Assembly (NCBI GenBank): GCA_900770295.1
Contig: CAAGJQ010000152.1
Coordinates: 59,761 to 123,760 of the forward strand
Length of the DNA stretch: 64,000 nt
Reading direction: 5' to 3'
From: an uncultured Oscillibacter sp.
GTDB taxonomy: Bacteria > Bacillota > Clostridia > Oscillospirales > Oscillospiraceae
Part shown: positions 24,460 to 34,920 of the stretch, one piece after another
How positions within the stretch are numbered: position 1 is the first letter of the stretch
Layout: each line of letters opens with the position of its first letter
Notes under the pieces: generated by a model
What the model saw: the letters and a program-made list of their open reading frames with translations, nothing else
What the model was told of the DNA's origin: nothing
Databases searched by the model: none
Position numbers and translations under genes: made by a program

Positions 24460-24965
24460 AGTAGACATTATTATAAAACTTTGCAATAAAAATACAAGCA
24501 CTTTTCAGAAAGTTAAAAGATAAACGATTATACCGGAAAAAGAAGCGAAAATTGTGGCGAAATTTGCCACATGTGGAAAATTTCGCCGGTATGAAAAACA
24601 TCTGCCCGCAGCAGGGAGATCAAACGGCCACCGTCCCAAGTCGGAGACTGCTGTCTGGGACCTGTTATTTCTCAACTCCCGCCCAGACCACCAGTCATCG
24701 GCTGTTTTCGCATGCCGGTTGTCTCCGCCGCCACGCTTTTCGCCCGGAGAGCATCCGGGTGGGCAGATGAAGGGATATGGCGTTCCAGACACCCAGGTGC
24801 CGCTACCGCATTCCTCCGTGTCCTGGCGGCTGCCCGGAATGCGGCACGCGGTGGCATGTCGGTGGGCCGTATCCGGCTCTGGATTCCAAGATGGTGTCGG
24901 AGCTGCGCTGCCAGGGGCTTCACCTGTCCCGTCAGGAAAGAACAGGAGAGGTCAGGGGGATTCAC
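24460..24965. other. Gene-poor intergenic stretch with a 32-bp near-perfect palindrome
   Basis: No reading frame here looks like a protein: frames are short, mutually overlapping, rich in Arg/Pro/Ser, and lack ribosome binding sites. At 24556-24587 a 32-bp palindrome has outer arms GGCGAAATTT / AAATTTCGCC and an inner CCACATGTGG, with one mismatched pair. The remainder (24590-24965) shows nothing recognisable. Confidence 0.6.
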
Positions 24966-25000
24966 AGAAAAATTCGGAGCGGCCATTGACCGCTCCGAAT
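24966..25000 (-). terminator. Terminator of guaB
   Basis: ATTCGGAGCG (24972-24981) pairs with CGCTCCGAAT (24991-25000). On the minus strand the stem is followed by TTTTT. It starts 11 bases after the guaB stop. Confidence 0.85.
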
Positions 25001-25010
25001 CATGGTTATT

Positions 25011-26522
25011 TTAGCTCCGGTTGCCGGAATTGGTGGTATCCTTCAGCAGCACGTCGTGGGCGCCGCCCTCCACGATGGAGACGGAGGAGACCAGCGTCAG
25101 CTTGGCCTTCTCCCGCAGCTCGGGGATGGTCAGAGCGCCGCAGTTGCACATGGTGGAGCGGACCTTGGCCAGAGTGGTGGCCATGCCGTCGGCCAGGGAA
25201 CCGGCGTAGGGCACATAGGAGTCCACGCCTTCCTCGAAGGAGAGCTTCGCCGCGCCGCCCAGGTCATAGCGCTGCCAGTTGCGGGCACGGGCGCTGCCCT
25301 CGCCCCAGTACTCCTTCATATAGCTGCCGCCGATGAGGACCTTGGCGGAGGGGCTCTCGTCGAACCGGGAGAAGTAACGGCCCAGCATGCAGAAGTCCGC
25401 GCCCATGGCCAGAGCCAGGGTGATGTGGTAGTCCTGCACGATGCCGCCGTCGGCGCAGATGGGCACGTACACGCCGGTCTCCTCGAAGTACTTGTCGCGC
25501 TCGGCAGCCACATCGATGACGGCGGTGGCCTGGCCCCGGCCGATGCCCTTGGTCTCACGGGTGATGCAGATGGAGCCGCCGCCGATGCCGATCTTCACGA
25601 AGTCGGCCCCGGCGTCCGCCAGGAAGCGGAAGCCCTCGCCATCCACCACGTTGCCGGCGCCCACCTTCACGGTGTCGCCGTAGCGCTCCCGGATCCACTC
25701 CAGGCAGCGCTTCTGCCACACGGAGTAGCCCTCGGAGGAGTCCATGACCAGCACGTCCGCGCCGGCCTCCACCAGAGCGGGGACCCGCTCGGCGTAGTCC
25801 CGGGTGTTGATGCCGGCGCCCACCACGTAGCGCTTCTGGCTGTCCAGCAGTTCCAGGGGGTTGCCCTTGTGGGAGTCATAGTCCTTGCGGAACACGAAGC
25901 TCACCAGATGGCCGTCCTTGGAGACGATGGGCAGGGCGTTGAGCTTGTGGTCCCAGATGATGTCGTTGGCGGTTTTCAGGCTGGTGCCCTCGGGAGCGGA
26001 GATGATCTTCTCCGCGGGGGTCATGAACTCCGTGACGGGAGTGGAGGGGTCCATGCGGCTGACGCGGTAGTCGCGGCTGGTCACAAGACCCAGCAGCTTG
26101 CCGGTGCCGGTGCCGTCCTCGGTGACGGCCATGGTGGAGTGGCCGGTGCGCTCTTTCAGCGCCAGCACGTCCGCCAGAGTGTCCGTGACCCGCAGGTTGG
26201 AGTCGCTGAACACGAAGCCAGCCTTGTAATTCTTGACCTTACGGACCATCTCGGCCTGCTGGTCGATGGGCTGGGAGACATAGATGAAGGCGATGCCGCC
26301 CTCCTTTGCCAGGGCAATGCCCATCTTCTCGCCGGAGACGGACTGCATCACGGCGGAGACCATGGGGACGTTCATGGTCAGGGGGCACTCCTCACCTTTT
26401 TTGAACTTGACCACCGGGGTCTTGAGGGAGACATTGGCGGGGATGCAGTTTTCGTCGGAATAGCCCGGCACCAGCAGATATTCGCTGAAGGTGTGGGAGG
26501 GCTCGGTAAAATAATATGCCAT
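25011..26522 (-). CDS. guaB: Inosine-5'-monophosphate dehydrogenase
   Basis: 503 residues. The TIM barrel is interrupted by a CBS pair (~95-230: VTDTLADVLALKERTGHSTMAV, MTPAEKIISAPEG, NALPIVSKDGHLV). The catalytic loop GIGGGSICITRETKGIGRG carries the nucleophilic Cys, and DGGIVQDYHITLALAMGADFCMLG is the phosphate-binding part. It oxidises IMP to XMP with NAD+, the first step of the GMP branch. It stands alone with its own terminator, 60 bases downstream of a GNAT gene and next to the purine operon on the same strand. Purine-responsive control would be expected but no riboswitch was seen. Confidence 0.93.
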   Translation of the reverse strand: MAYYFTEPSHTFSEYLLVPGYSDENCIPANVSLKTPVVKFKKGEECPLTMNVPMVSAVMQSVSGEKMGIALAKEGGIAFIYVSQPIDQQAEMVRKVKNYKAGFVFSDSNLRVTDTLADVLALKERTGHSTMAVTEDGTGTGKLLGLVTSRDYRVSRMDPSTPVTEFMTPAEKIISAPEGTSLKTANDIIWDHKLNALPIVSKDGHLVSFVFRKDYDSHKGNPLELLDSQKRYVVGAGINTRDYAERVPALVEAGADVLVMDSSEGYSVWQKRCLEWIRERYGDTVKVGAGNVVDGEGFRFLADAGADFVKIGIGGGSICITRETKGIGRGQATAVIDVAAERDKYFEETGVYVPICADGGIVQDYHITLALAMGADFCMLGRYFSRFDESPSAKVLIGGSYMKEYWGEGSARARNWQRYDLGGAAKLSFEEGVDSYVPYAGSLADGMATTLAKVRSTMCNCGALTIPELREKAKLTLVSSVSIVEGGAHDVLLKDTTNSGNRS

Positions 26523-26556
26523 GCGGCCACCTCATTTCATAAGATTTCGGGTTGCG

Positions 26557-27042
26557 TCATAGGTCCAGTCCCATAAAAAGTGTGGTATCCATGGGACTGT
26601 CGTTGTAGCAGGGAATATCGCGGAAGCCCAGCTTCCGATACATGCGGACGGCGTCCTCCAGACAGGGCAGCGTGTCCAGCAGCATACGGCGATAGCCGAT
26701 CGCACGGGCGTCGGCGATGATCCGGTCCACCAGACGCCTTGCGATGTGTTGACCCCGGAAAGCGGGGCGGACATATAGCCGCTTCATCTCGCAGCGCTCC
26801 TCGTCCAGCTTCCGCAGGGCAATGCACCCGGCGGCTTCGCCGCCGACCCGGGCCAGGTACAGTCTCCCATCCGGGAGGCCGTACTTGACCGTCAGGTCCC
26901 GGACCTCGTCCTCATAGTGCTGGATGTTCAGGTACAGCTGAAAGCCCGGGTCCAGCCGGACCAGCATGTCGGTGTACTCGGTAAAGAGCGCGCGGATCTC
27001 GTCCGGAGCGTCATAGCCGGGTGTCAGTTCCACAGCGTCCAT
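26557..27042 (-). CDS. GNAT-family N-acetyltransferase
   Basis: 161 residues from ATG 27042 (GAGGT 6 bases upstream). A GNAT fold is visible: LYLARVGGEAAGCIALRKL, then KRLYVRPAFRGQHIARRLVDRIIADARAIGY with the acetyl-CoA pyrophosphate-binding R-x-x-G-x-A/I loop (RGQHIARRL), and AVRMYRKLGF. The substrate is unknown. It lies between the end of the purine operon (61 bases away) and guaB, on the same strand, and may be read from the purine transcript because no clear terminator separates them. Confidence 0.85.
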   Translation of the reverse strand: MDAVELTPGYDAPDEIRALFTEYTDMLVRLDPGFQLYLNIQHYEDEVRDLTVKYGLPDGRLYLARVGGEAAGCIALRKLDEERCEMKRLYVRPAFRGQHIARRLVDRIIADARAIGYRRMLLDTLPCLEDAVRMYRKLGFRDIPCYNDSPMDTTLFMGLDL

Positions 27043-27102
27043 AGGATACCTCACAAGTCAGGATTTCAGCCATGATACACGAAGCGGACAGAACTGTCAC
27101 GC

Positions 27103-30100
27103 TCAAATGTCAAAATAATCCTTGGCGGACTCAAACAGATGCAGGTCGTAATCGCCGGGGACATTCCGGTACAGGCCGGCGCCGGTGCGCTCGGCGTGGC
27201 CCATCTTGCCCAGCACCCGGCCGTCGGGGGACAGGATGCCCTCCACGGCCCAGACGGAGCCGTTGGGGTTGAAGTCCACATCCATGGTGGGCACACCGTC
27301 CAGGTCCACATACTGAGTGGCGATCTGGCCGTTTTCCGCCAGCTTTGCCAGCAGCTCGTCAGAGCACAGGAACCGGCCCTCGCCGTGGGAGATGGGGACG
27401 CTGACGATGTCACCCACGTTCACCTTGGACAGCCAGGGAGAGCGGTTGGAGGCGATGCGGGTGCGGACGATCTTGGACTGGTGGCGGCCGATGACGTTGT
27501 AGCTCAGAGTGGGGCAGGTCTCATCGGTGTCGATGATCTCGCCGTAGGGCACCAACCCTAACTTGATGAGGGCCTGGAAGCCGTTGCAGATGCCCAGCAT
27601 CAAACCGTCCCGGTTTTTCAGCAGGTCGTGGGTGGCGTCCTTCACCGCCGGGTTGCGGAAGAAGGCGGTGATGAACTTGCCGGAGCCGTCGGGCTCGTCG
27701 CCGCCGGAGAAGCCGCCGGGGATGAAGATGATCTGGCTCTCCCGGGCCGCCTTGGCGAAGCGCTCCACGGAGTCGGCTACGCCCTGGGCGGACTGGTTGT
27801 TCAGAACCAGAATCTCCGGCTCCAGACCGGCCCGCATGGCGGCGCGGGCGCTGTCGTATTCGCAGTTGTTGCCGGGGAACACGGGGATCAACACCTTGGG
27901 CCGGGCCACACCGATCTTGGGGGCGGCATGGGTGACGGCGGGAGCCTCCAGCACGGGGACAGGGGCGTTGTCCACGGGGGTGCGGTTGGGATAGATGTTC
28001 TCCAGCACGCCCTCATTGAGAGCCAGCAGTTCGTCGATGGAGGCGCTGTCGCCGCCGATGGTGACAACAGGTTCCGCCGTGGTGACACCCAGGCGGGCGG
28101 CATACGGACCGGAGAAGTCCTCCGTCAGCTCGGCCACGATAGCGCCGGGCATGGCGCTGGAGTACCAGATGTCTCCGGAGGCGCCGGCGGTGAAGCCCAC
28201 GCGGTTGCCGAAGGACATGTTCATGACGGCCTCGGCCAGGCTGTTCTCCACAGCCCAGGCAGCCTTCACCTTACCGGCCTCGCAGAGACTGTGGAAGGAT
28301 TCCCACGCGGTCTGCTGGCTGTCGGCGGTGCCGTCGCACAGGAACAGGTACACGGGATGGCCGGCCTCCTTGAACTCGGGGGACAGCACCTTGCCCGCCT
28401 TGGAGGGGGCGATGGCGAAGGAGATCAGGGTGGGGGGCACGTCCAGGTCCAGGAAGGAGCCGGACATGGAGTCCTTGCCGCCGATGGCGGCGATGTTCAG
28501 GTCCAGCTGCGCGTCCAGAGCGCCCAGCAGGGCGGAGAAGGGCTTGCCCCAGCGCTGGGGCTCCTCCCGGAGCTTTTCAAAGTACTCCTGGAAGGTGAGA
28601 TAGGCGGTGTGGTAATCGCAGCCGGCGGCCACCAGCTTGGCGACAGAGGTGATGACAGAGCGGTAGGCGCCCACATAGGGGTCCACGCACATCTGCTCGG
28701 CGTCAAAGCCCCAGGCCATGACGGAGCAGTCCTCCGTCTCCTGGTCGGGCAGGACCGGCAGCAGGGCGGCCATGGCCTGGGCGGGAGTCCGCTGACGTCT
28801 CCCGCCGAAGGGCATCAGCACGGAACCGGCGCCGATAGTGGCGTCGAACCGCTCGCCCAGACCCCGGCGGGAGGCAGACTTCAGGCTGCCCGCGATATCC
28901 CGCAGCGTCATGATGTCGCTGCGGCCCAGGGCCTCCCGGTCCTTTTCCTCCACCTGGACAGCGGTGTGCTTCACGGCGCCGTTGGTGTCCAGGAAGGCGC
29001 GGCTCAGGTCCACGATGGTGTGGCCCTGCCAGTTCATGACCATCCGGGGGCTCTCGGTGACCACCGCCACCTGATAGGCCTCCAGGTTCTCCTTCTCGGC
29101 GGCGGCGATGAAGGCGGCGGCGTTCTCGGGCGCTACCACCACGGCCATGCGCTCCTGAGACTCGGAGATGGCCAGCTCGGTGCCGTCCAGACCCTCGTAC
29201 TTCTTGCGGACGGCGTCCAGATCGATCTGCAAACCGTCGGCCAGCTCGCCGATGGCGACAGACACGCCGCCGGCGCCGAAGTCATTGCAGCGCTTGATCA
29301 TCCGGGTGACATTGCCGTCCCGGAACAGGCGCTGAATCTTGCGTTCCTCGGGGGCGTTGCCCTTCTGGACCTCGGAGGCCATGGTGGTCAGGGACTTGCG
29401 GTTGTGGCTCTTGGAGGAGCCGGTGGCGCCGCCAATGCCGTCCCGGCCGGTGCGGCCGCCCAGCAGGATGACCACGTCGCCGGGGGCGGGACGCTCCCGG
29501 ACCACGTTCTCAGCGGGAGCGGCGCCCACAACAGCACCGACCTCCAGGTGCTTGGCCACATAGCCGGGGTGATAGATTTCAGACACGATGCCGGTGGCAA
29601 GGCCGATCTGGTTGCCGTAGGAGGAGTAACCGGCGGCGGCTGTCTGGGCCAGCTTGCGCTGGGGCAGCTTGCCGGGGATGGTCTCGCTGACCGGTGTGCG
29701 GGGATCGCCGCAGCCGGTGACGCGCATGGCCTGATAGACGTAGGCGCGGCCGGACAGGGGGTCGCGGATGCAGCCGCCGATGCAGGTGGCGGCGCCGCCG
29801 AAGGGCTCGATCTCCGTGGGGTGGTTGTGAGTCTCGTTCTTGAACATCAGCAGCCAGTCCTGAGGCTCGCCGTCCACCGTGGCGGTGACGTGGATGGAGC
29901 AGGCGTTGATCTCCTCACTCTGGTCGATATTTGTGAGCAGGCCCCGCTTTTTCAGGACCTTGGCGCCGATGGTGCCGATGTCCATCAGCGTCTGGGGCCG
30001 CACGGCGGCCTTCTCCTTGCCGTAGACCTCCTCCCGGGCGGCCAGATACCGCTCATAGGCGGCCTTGGTGGCCTCGTCCAGGATCTCCACCTTGTCAATG

Positions 30101-30791
30101 TGGGTGGAGAAGGTGGTGTGGCGGCAGTGGTCGGACCAGTAGGTGTCCACCACCCGGACCTCCGTGATGGTGGGGTCCCGGTGCTCGTCGTCCCGGAAGT
30201 GGGCCTGGAGGAATTTCAGGTCGTCCAGGTCCATGGCCAGGCCCAGCTTGTCCAGCAGAGCGGCCAGGCCCGCCTCGTCCAGAGCGATGAATCCGGTGAT
30301 GGTCTCCACGCTGGTGGGGACCTCATACTCCATTTTCAGGGTCTCAACCGGCTCCATGTCGGCCTCCCGGGCCTCCACGGGGTTGATGACGTAGTGCTTG
30401 ATCTTCTCCACATCGGTGGGGGTCACCTCGCCGGAGAGCAGGTAGACCTTCGCCGTGCGGACGGCGGGACGGTCGCCCTGGGTCATCAGCTGGATGCACT
30501 GGCTGGCGGAGTCCGCCCGCTGGTCGAACTGGCCGGGCAGGGATTCCACCGCGAAGGCGGTGTAATCCCCGGCGGGCAGGGCGGCGGTGGCATCATCCAC
30601 CTGTGGCTCGGAAAAGACCGTCTGGACAGTCCGCTGGAAGGTGGCCTCGTCCAGACCCTCCACATCGTAGCGGTTGACGAGCCGCAGACCGGTCAGAGCC
30701 GTGATGCCCAGCAGGGAGCGCAGCTCATTCAAAAGTCCCGCGGCCTCCTGCCGCAGAGGAGCTTTTTTCTCTACATAAATGCGTCGTACCA

Positions 30792-30792
<1 letters not shown>
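27103..30792 (-). CDS. purL: Phosphoribosylformylglycinamidine synthase, single-chain
   Basis: 1229 residues, combining synthetase and glutaminase in one chain as in many Clostridia and Proteobacteria. Visible elements: MFKNETHNHPTEIEPFGGAATCIGG, GRTGRDGIGGATGSS, the ATP-binding halves, and a C-terminal class I glutaminase domain with LIPVFPGNNCEYDSA, FIPGGFSGGDE, nucleophile Cys in GLMLGICNGFQALIKLG, and a terminal PISHGEGRF. It converts FGAR, glutamine and ATP to FGAM, the fourth step of IMP synthesis. It is the last gene of the operon; its ATG overlaps the purD stop by one base (TAATG). Confidence 0.96.
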
Positions 30793-32072
<1,280 letters not shown>

Positions 32073-32096
32073 GGAAGCAGCCTCCTTGAAGGTCTT

Positions 32097-33275
32097 TTAA
32101 TGGTGGAAAAGACGCATGCCTGTGAAGCACATCGTCATGTTATATTTGTTGGCAGTCTCAATGACGTTGTCATCCCGGATGCTTCCGCCCGGCTCGGCGA
32201 TGTACTGCACGCCGGATTTCCGGGCCCGCTCCACGTTGTCGCCGAAGGGGAAGAACGCGTCGGAGCCCACCGTCACGCCGGACTGGGTGGCGATCCAGGC
32301 CTTTTTCTCCTCGGCGGTCAGGACCTCGGGCTTGACCTTGAAGGTGTTCTGCCACACGCCGTCGGCCAGGATGTCCTCGTACTCGTCGGAGGTGTAGATG
32401 TCGATGGCGTTGTCCCGGTCGGGGCGGCGGATGTTGTCCACGAACTGGAGGCCCAGGACCTTGGGATGCTGCCGCAGATACCAGTTGTCCGCCTTCTGGC
32501 CCGCCAGACGGGTGCAGTGGATGCGGCTCTGCTGGCCGGCGCCCACGCCGATGGCCTGGCCGTCCTTCACGTAGCAGACGGAGTTGGACTGGGTGTATTT
32601 CAGGGTGATGAGGGAGACGATCATGTCGATCTTGGCCTGCTGGGGCAGGTCCTTGTTCTCCGTGACGATGTTGCCCAGCAGTTCCTCGTCGATCTTGAAG
32701 TTGTTTCGTCCCTGCTGGAAGGTGATGCCGAATACGTCCTTGTACTCCTGGGGAGCGGGGACATAATCGGGGTCGATCTGCACCACGTTGTAGTTGCCCT
32801 TCTTCTTGGTTTTCAGGATCGCCAGGGCCTCGTCGGTGTAGCCGGGGGCGATGACGCCGTCGGAGACCTCGTACTTGAGGTAGTTGGCGGTGGCGGCGTC
32901 GCACACATCGGACAGGGCCGCCCAGTCGCCGTAGGAGCACAGGCGGTCGGCGCCCCGGGCCCGGATGTAGGCGCAGGCGATGGGAGAGAGCTCGGCGCCC
33001 TCGTCCACGAAATAAATCTTCTTGTCCACGTCGCTCAGGGGCAGGCCCACGGCGGCGCCGGCGGGAGAGACATGCTTGAAGGAGGCGGCGGAGGGCAGGC
33101 CGGTGGCGGCTTTCAGCTCCCTGACCAGCTGCCAGGAGTTGAAGGCGTCCAGGAAGTTGATGTAGCCGGGCTTGCCGTTCAGCACGGTGATGGGCAGGTC
33201 GCTGCCGTCCTTCATAAAGATACGGGAGGGCTTCTGATTGGGGTTGCAGCCGTATTTCAGTTCCAGTTCGTTCAT
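32097..33275 (-). CDS. purH: AICAR formyltransferase, PurH lacking the cyclohydrolase domain
   Basis: 392 residues from ATG 33275. The whole chain corresponds to the C-terminal AICAR transformylase half of PurH: LKYGCNPNQKPSRIF, NGKPGYINFLDAFNSWQLVREL, AASFKHVSPAGAAVG, the Lys-His pair in SFKH, QSNSVCYVKDGQAIGVGAGQQSR and DAFFPFGDNVERA. The ~200-residue MGS-like IMP cyclohydrolase domain is absent, not truncated by a frameshift, since purN follows directly upstream. Formylation of AICAR to FAICAR is therefore encoded here, and ring closure to IMP must be done by another protein outside the window. Confidence 0.93.
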   Translation of the reverse strand: MNELELKYGCNPNQKPSRIFMKDGSDLPITVLNGKPGYINFLDAFNSWQLVRELKAATGLPSAASFKHVSPAGAAVGLPLSDVDKKIYFVDEGAELSPIACAYIRARGADRLCSYGDWAALSDVCDAATANYLKYEVSDGVIAPGYTDEALAILKTKKKGNYNVVQIDPDYVPAPQEYKDVFGITFQQGRNNFKIDEELLGNIVTENKDLPQQAKIDMIVSLITLKYTQSNSVCYVKDGQAIGVGAGQQSRIHCTRLAGQKADNWYLRQHPKVLGLQFVDNIRRPDRDNAIDIYTSDEYEDILADGVWQNTFKVKPEVLTAEEKKAWIATQSGVTVGSDAFFPFGDNVERARKSGVQYIAEPGGSIRDDNVIETANKYNMTMCFTGMRLFHH

Positions 33276-33286
33276 GAACACGTTCC

Positions 33287-33892
33287 TCAACTTTCCAAAA
33301 TCTGTTTACATAACAATTCAGCGGCCTGGGGCAGCAGGATCCATTCCGCCTGCTCCATCACCCGGCGCTGGAGGACCTCCGGCGTGTCATCGGGCAGGAT
33401 CTCCACGGCCTTTTGCAGTAGAATGCGTCCGCCGTCGGGGATCTCGTTCACCAGATGGACGGTGGCGCCGGTGACCTTCACGCCCTTGGCGAGGGCCGCC
33501 TCGTGGACCTTCAGACCGTACATCCCCTTGCCGCAGAAGGAGGGGATGAGGGAGGGATGGACATTGATGATGCGCTCGGGCCACTGCTTCACAAAATCGG
33601 CGGAGAGAATGGACAGGAACCCGGCCAGGACGATGATATCCACGTCATATTCCGCCAGCTTTTCCGAAATGACGGCCTCAAAGGCCTCCTGTGTCATCTG
33701 CTTTCTGGGGACGGCGACGCCGGGCACGCCATGGTTGGCGGCCCGGGTCAGGGCGTATGCGGTCTCATTGCTGGCGACCACCAGCACAATCTCTCCGTGG
33801 GGGATGCCCCCGGCCTCCTGGGCGTTCAGCAGCGCCTCCAGGTTGGTGCCGCCGCCGGAGACAAACACGGCGATGCGGGCTTTTTTCAGCAT
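33287..33892 (-). CDS. purN: Phosphoribosylglycinamide formyltransferase
   Basis: 201 residues. The folate-dependent GAR transformylase is clear: RIAVFVSGGGTNLEALL, GFLSILSADFV, the catalytic INVHPSLIPSF (Asn-His) and KVTGATVHLVNEIPDGG with the essential Asp region. It makes FGAR from GAR with 10-formyl-THF. Its start overlaps the purM stop by 7 bases, and it is followed 11 bases later by the AICAR formyltransferase gene; both use the same one-carbon donor. Confidence 0.96.
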   Translation of the reverse strand: MLKKARIAVFVSGGGTNLEALLNAQEAGGIPHGEIVLVVASNETAYALTRAANHGVPGVAVPRKQMTQEAFEAVISEKLAEYDVDIIVLAGFLSILSADFVKQWPERIINVHPSLIPSFCGKGMYGLKVHEAALAKGVKVTGATVHLVNEIPDGGRILLQKAVEILPDDTPEVLQRRVMEQAEWILLPQAAELLCKQILES

Positions 33893-34920
33893 AGCGTCAC
33901 CCGCTCGTCGCTCTCGACGATCTCGCCGATGACATAGGCGGCACAGCCCTGGGACTGCAGGGCGGCCAGCGCCTTGTCGGCGTCCTCCCTGGCAACGATG
34001 ACGGTCATGCCCACGCCCATGTTGTAGGTGTTGAACATGTCGTGCTCGGGGATGTTGCCCATGCGCTGGAGCATGGGGAAGATGGGCGGGGTCTTGATGG
34101 CCGCCTTCTCGATCTTGGCGGTGAGGCCCTCGGGCAGGCAGCGGGGGATGTTCTCAAAGAAGCCGCCGCCGGTGATGTGGCTGACACCCTTGACGGTGAC
34201 GGCCTCCATGCAGGCCAGGACGGGCTTCACGTAAATGACAGTGGGGGTCAGCAGGGCCTCACCCAGAGTCTGGCCCAGCTCTTCACAGTAGAGGTTCAGA
34301 TTGGCGTGCTCCACGTTAAAGACCTTCCGGACCAGGGAGTAGCCGTTGGAGTGGATGCCGGAGGAGGGCAGGGCCAGAATGACGTCGCCGGCCTTCATGG
34401 TGCTGTGGTCCACCACCTTGGGCTTGTCCACGATGCCGACGGAGAAGCCCGCCAGGTCATAGTCCTCGGCGGCCATCATGCCGGGATGCTCTGCGGTCTC
34501 GCCGCCGATGAGGGCGCAGCCCGCCTGAACGCAGCCCTCCGCCACGCCGGAGACCAGAGTGGCGACTTTTTCCGGCTCGTTCTTGCCGATGGCGATATAG
34601 TCCAGGAAGAACAGAGGCTTTGCGCCGCAGCAGATGATGTCGTTGACGCACATGGCCACGCAGTCGATGCCCACGGTGTCATGCTTGTCCATCAGCTGGG
34701 CGATGCGGATCTTGGTGCCCACGCCGTCGGTGCCGGAGACCAGCACCGGCTCGGCCATGCCGGCCAGGTCCGGGGCGAACAGACCGCCGAAGCCGCCGAT
34801 ATCGGAGACCACGCCGGGGATCATCGTGCGGGCGACGTGATCCTTCATGAGGCGCACGCCCTCGTAGCCGGCCTCAATGTTGACGCCGGCCTCCCGATAG
34901 CTGTCAGAAAAACTACGCAT
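33886..34920 (-). CDS. purM: Phosphoribosylformylglycinamidine cyclo-ligase
   Basis: 344 residues from ATG 34920 (AAGGAAG upstream). PurM landmarks: SYREAGVNIEAGYEGVRLMK, DIGGFGGLFAPD, LVSGTDGVGTKIRIA, CVAMCVNDIICCGAKPLFFLDYIA, GGETAEHPGMM, GFSVGIVDK and SGIHSNGYSLVRKV. It closes the imidazole ring of AIR from FGAM with ATP. It overlaps purF by 8 bases and purN by 7, showing tight coupling. Confidence 0.96.
   Translation of the reverse strand: MRSFSDSYREAGVNIEAGYEGVRLMKDHVARTMIPGVVSDIGGFGGLFAPDLAGMAEPVLVSGTDGVGTKIRIAQLMDKHDTVGIDCVAMCVNDIICCGAKPLFFLDYIAIGKNEPEKVATLVSGVAEGCVQAGCALIGGETAEHPGMMAAEDYDLAGFSVGIVDKPKVVDHSTMKAGDVILALPSSGIHSNGYSLVRKVFNVEHANLNLYCEELGQTLGEALLTPTVIYVKPVLACMEAVTVKGVSHITGGGFFENIPRCLPEGLTAKIEKAAIKTPPIFPMLQRMGNIPEHDMFNTYNMGVGMTVIVAREDADKALAALQSQGCAAYVIGEIVESDERVTLC

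Noticed and set aside
24505..25014. Several overlapping 65-105-codon frames on both strands in the gene-poor stretch
   Set aside because: They overlap each other, have no ribosome binding site, and give Arg/Pro/Ser-rich products typical of non-coding GC-rich DNA. A decayed gene is possible but cannot be supported.
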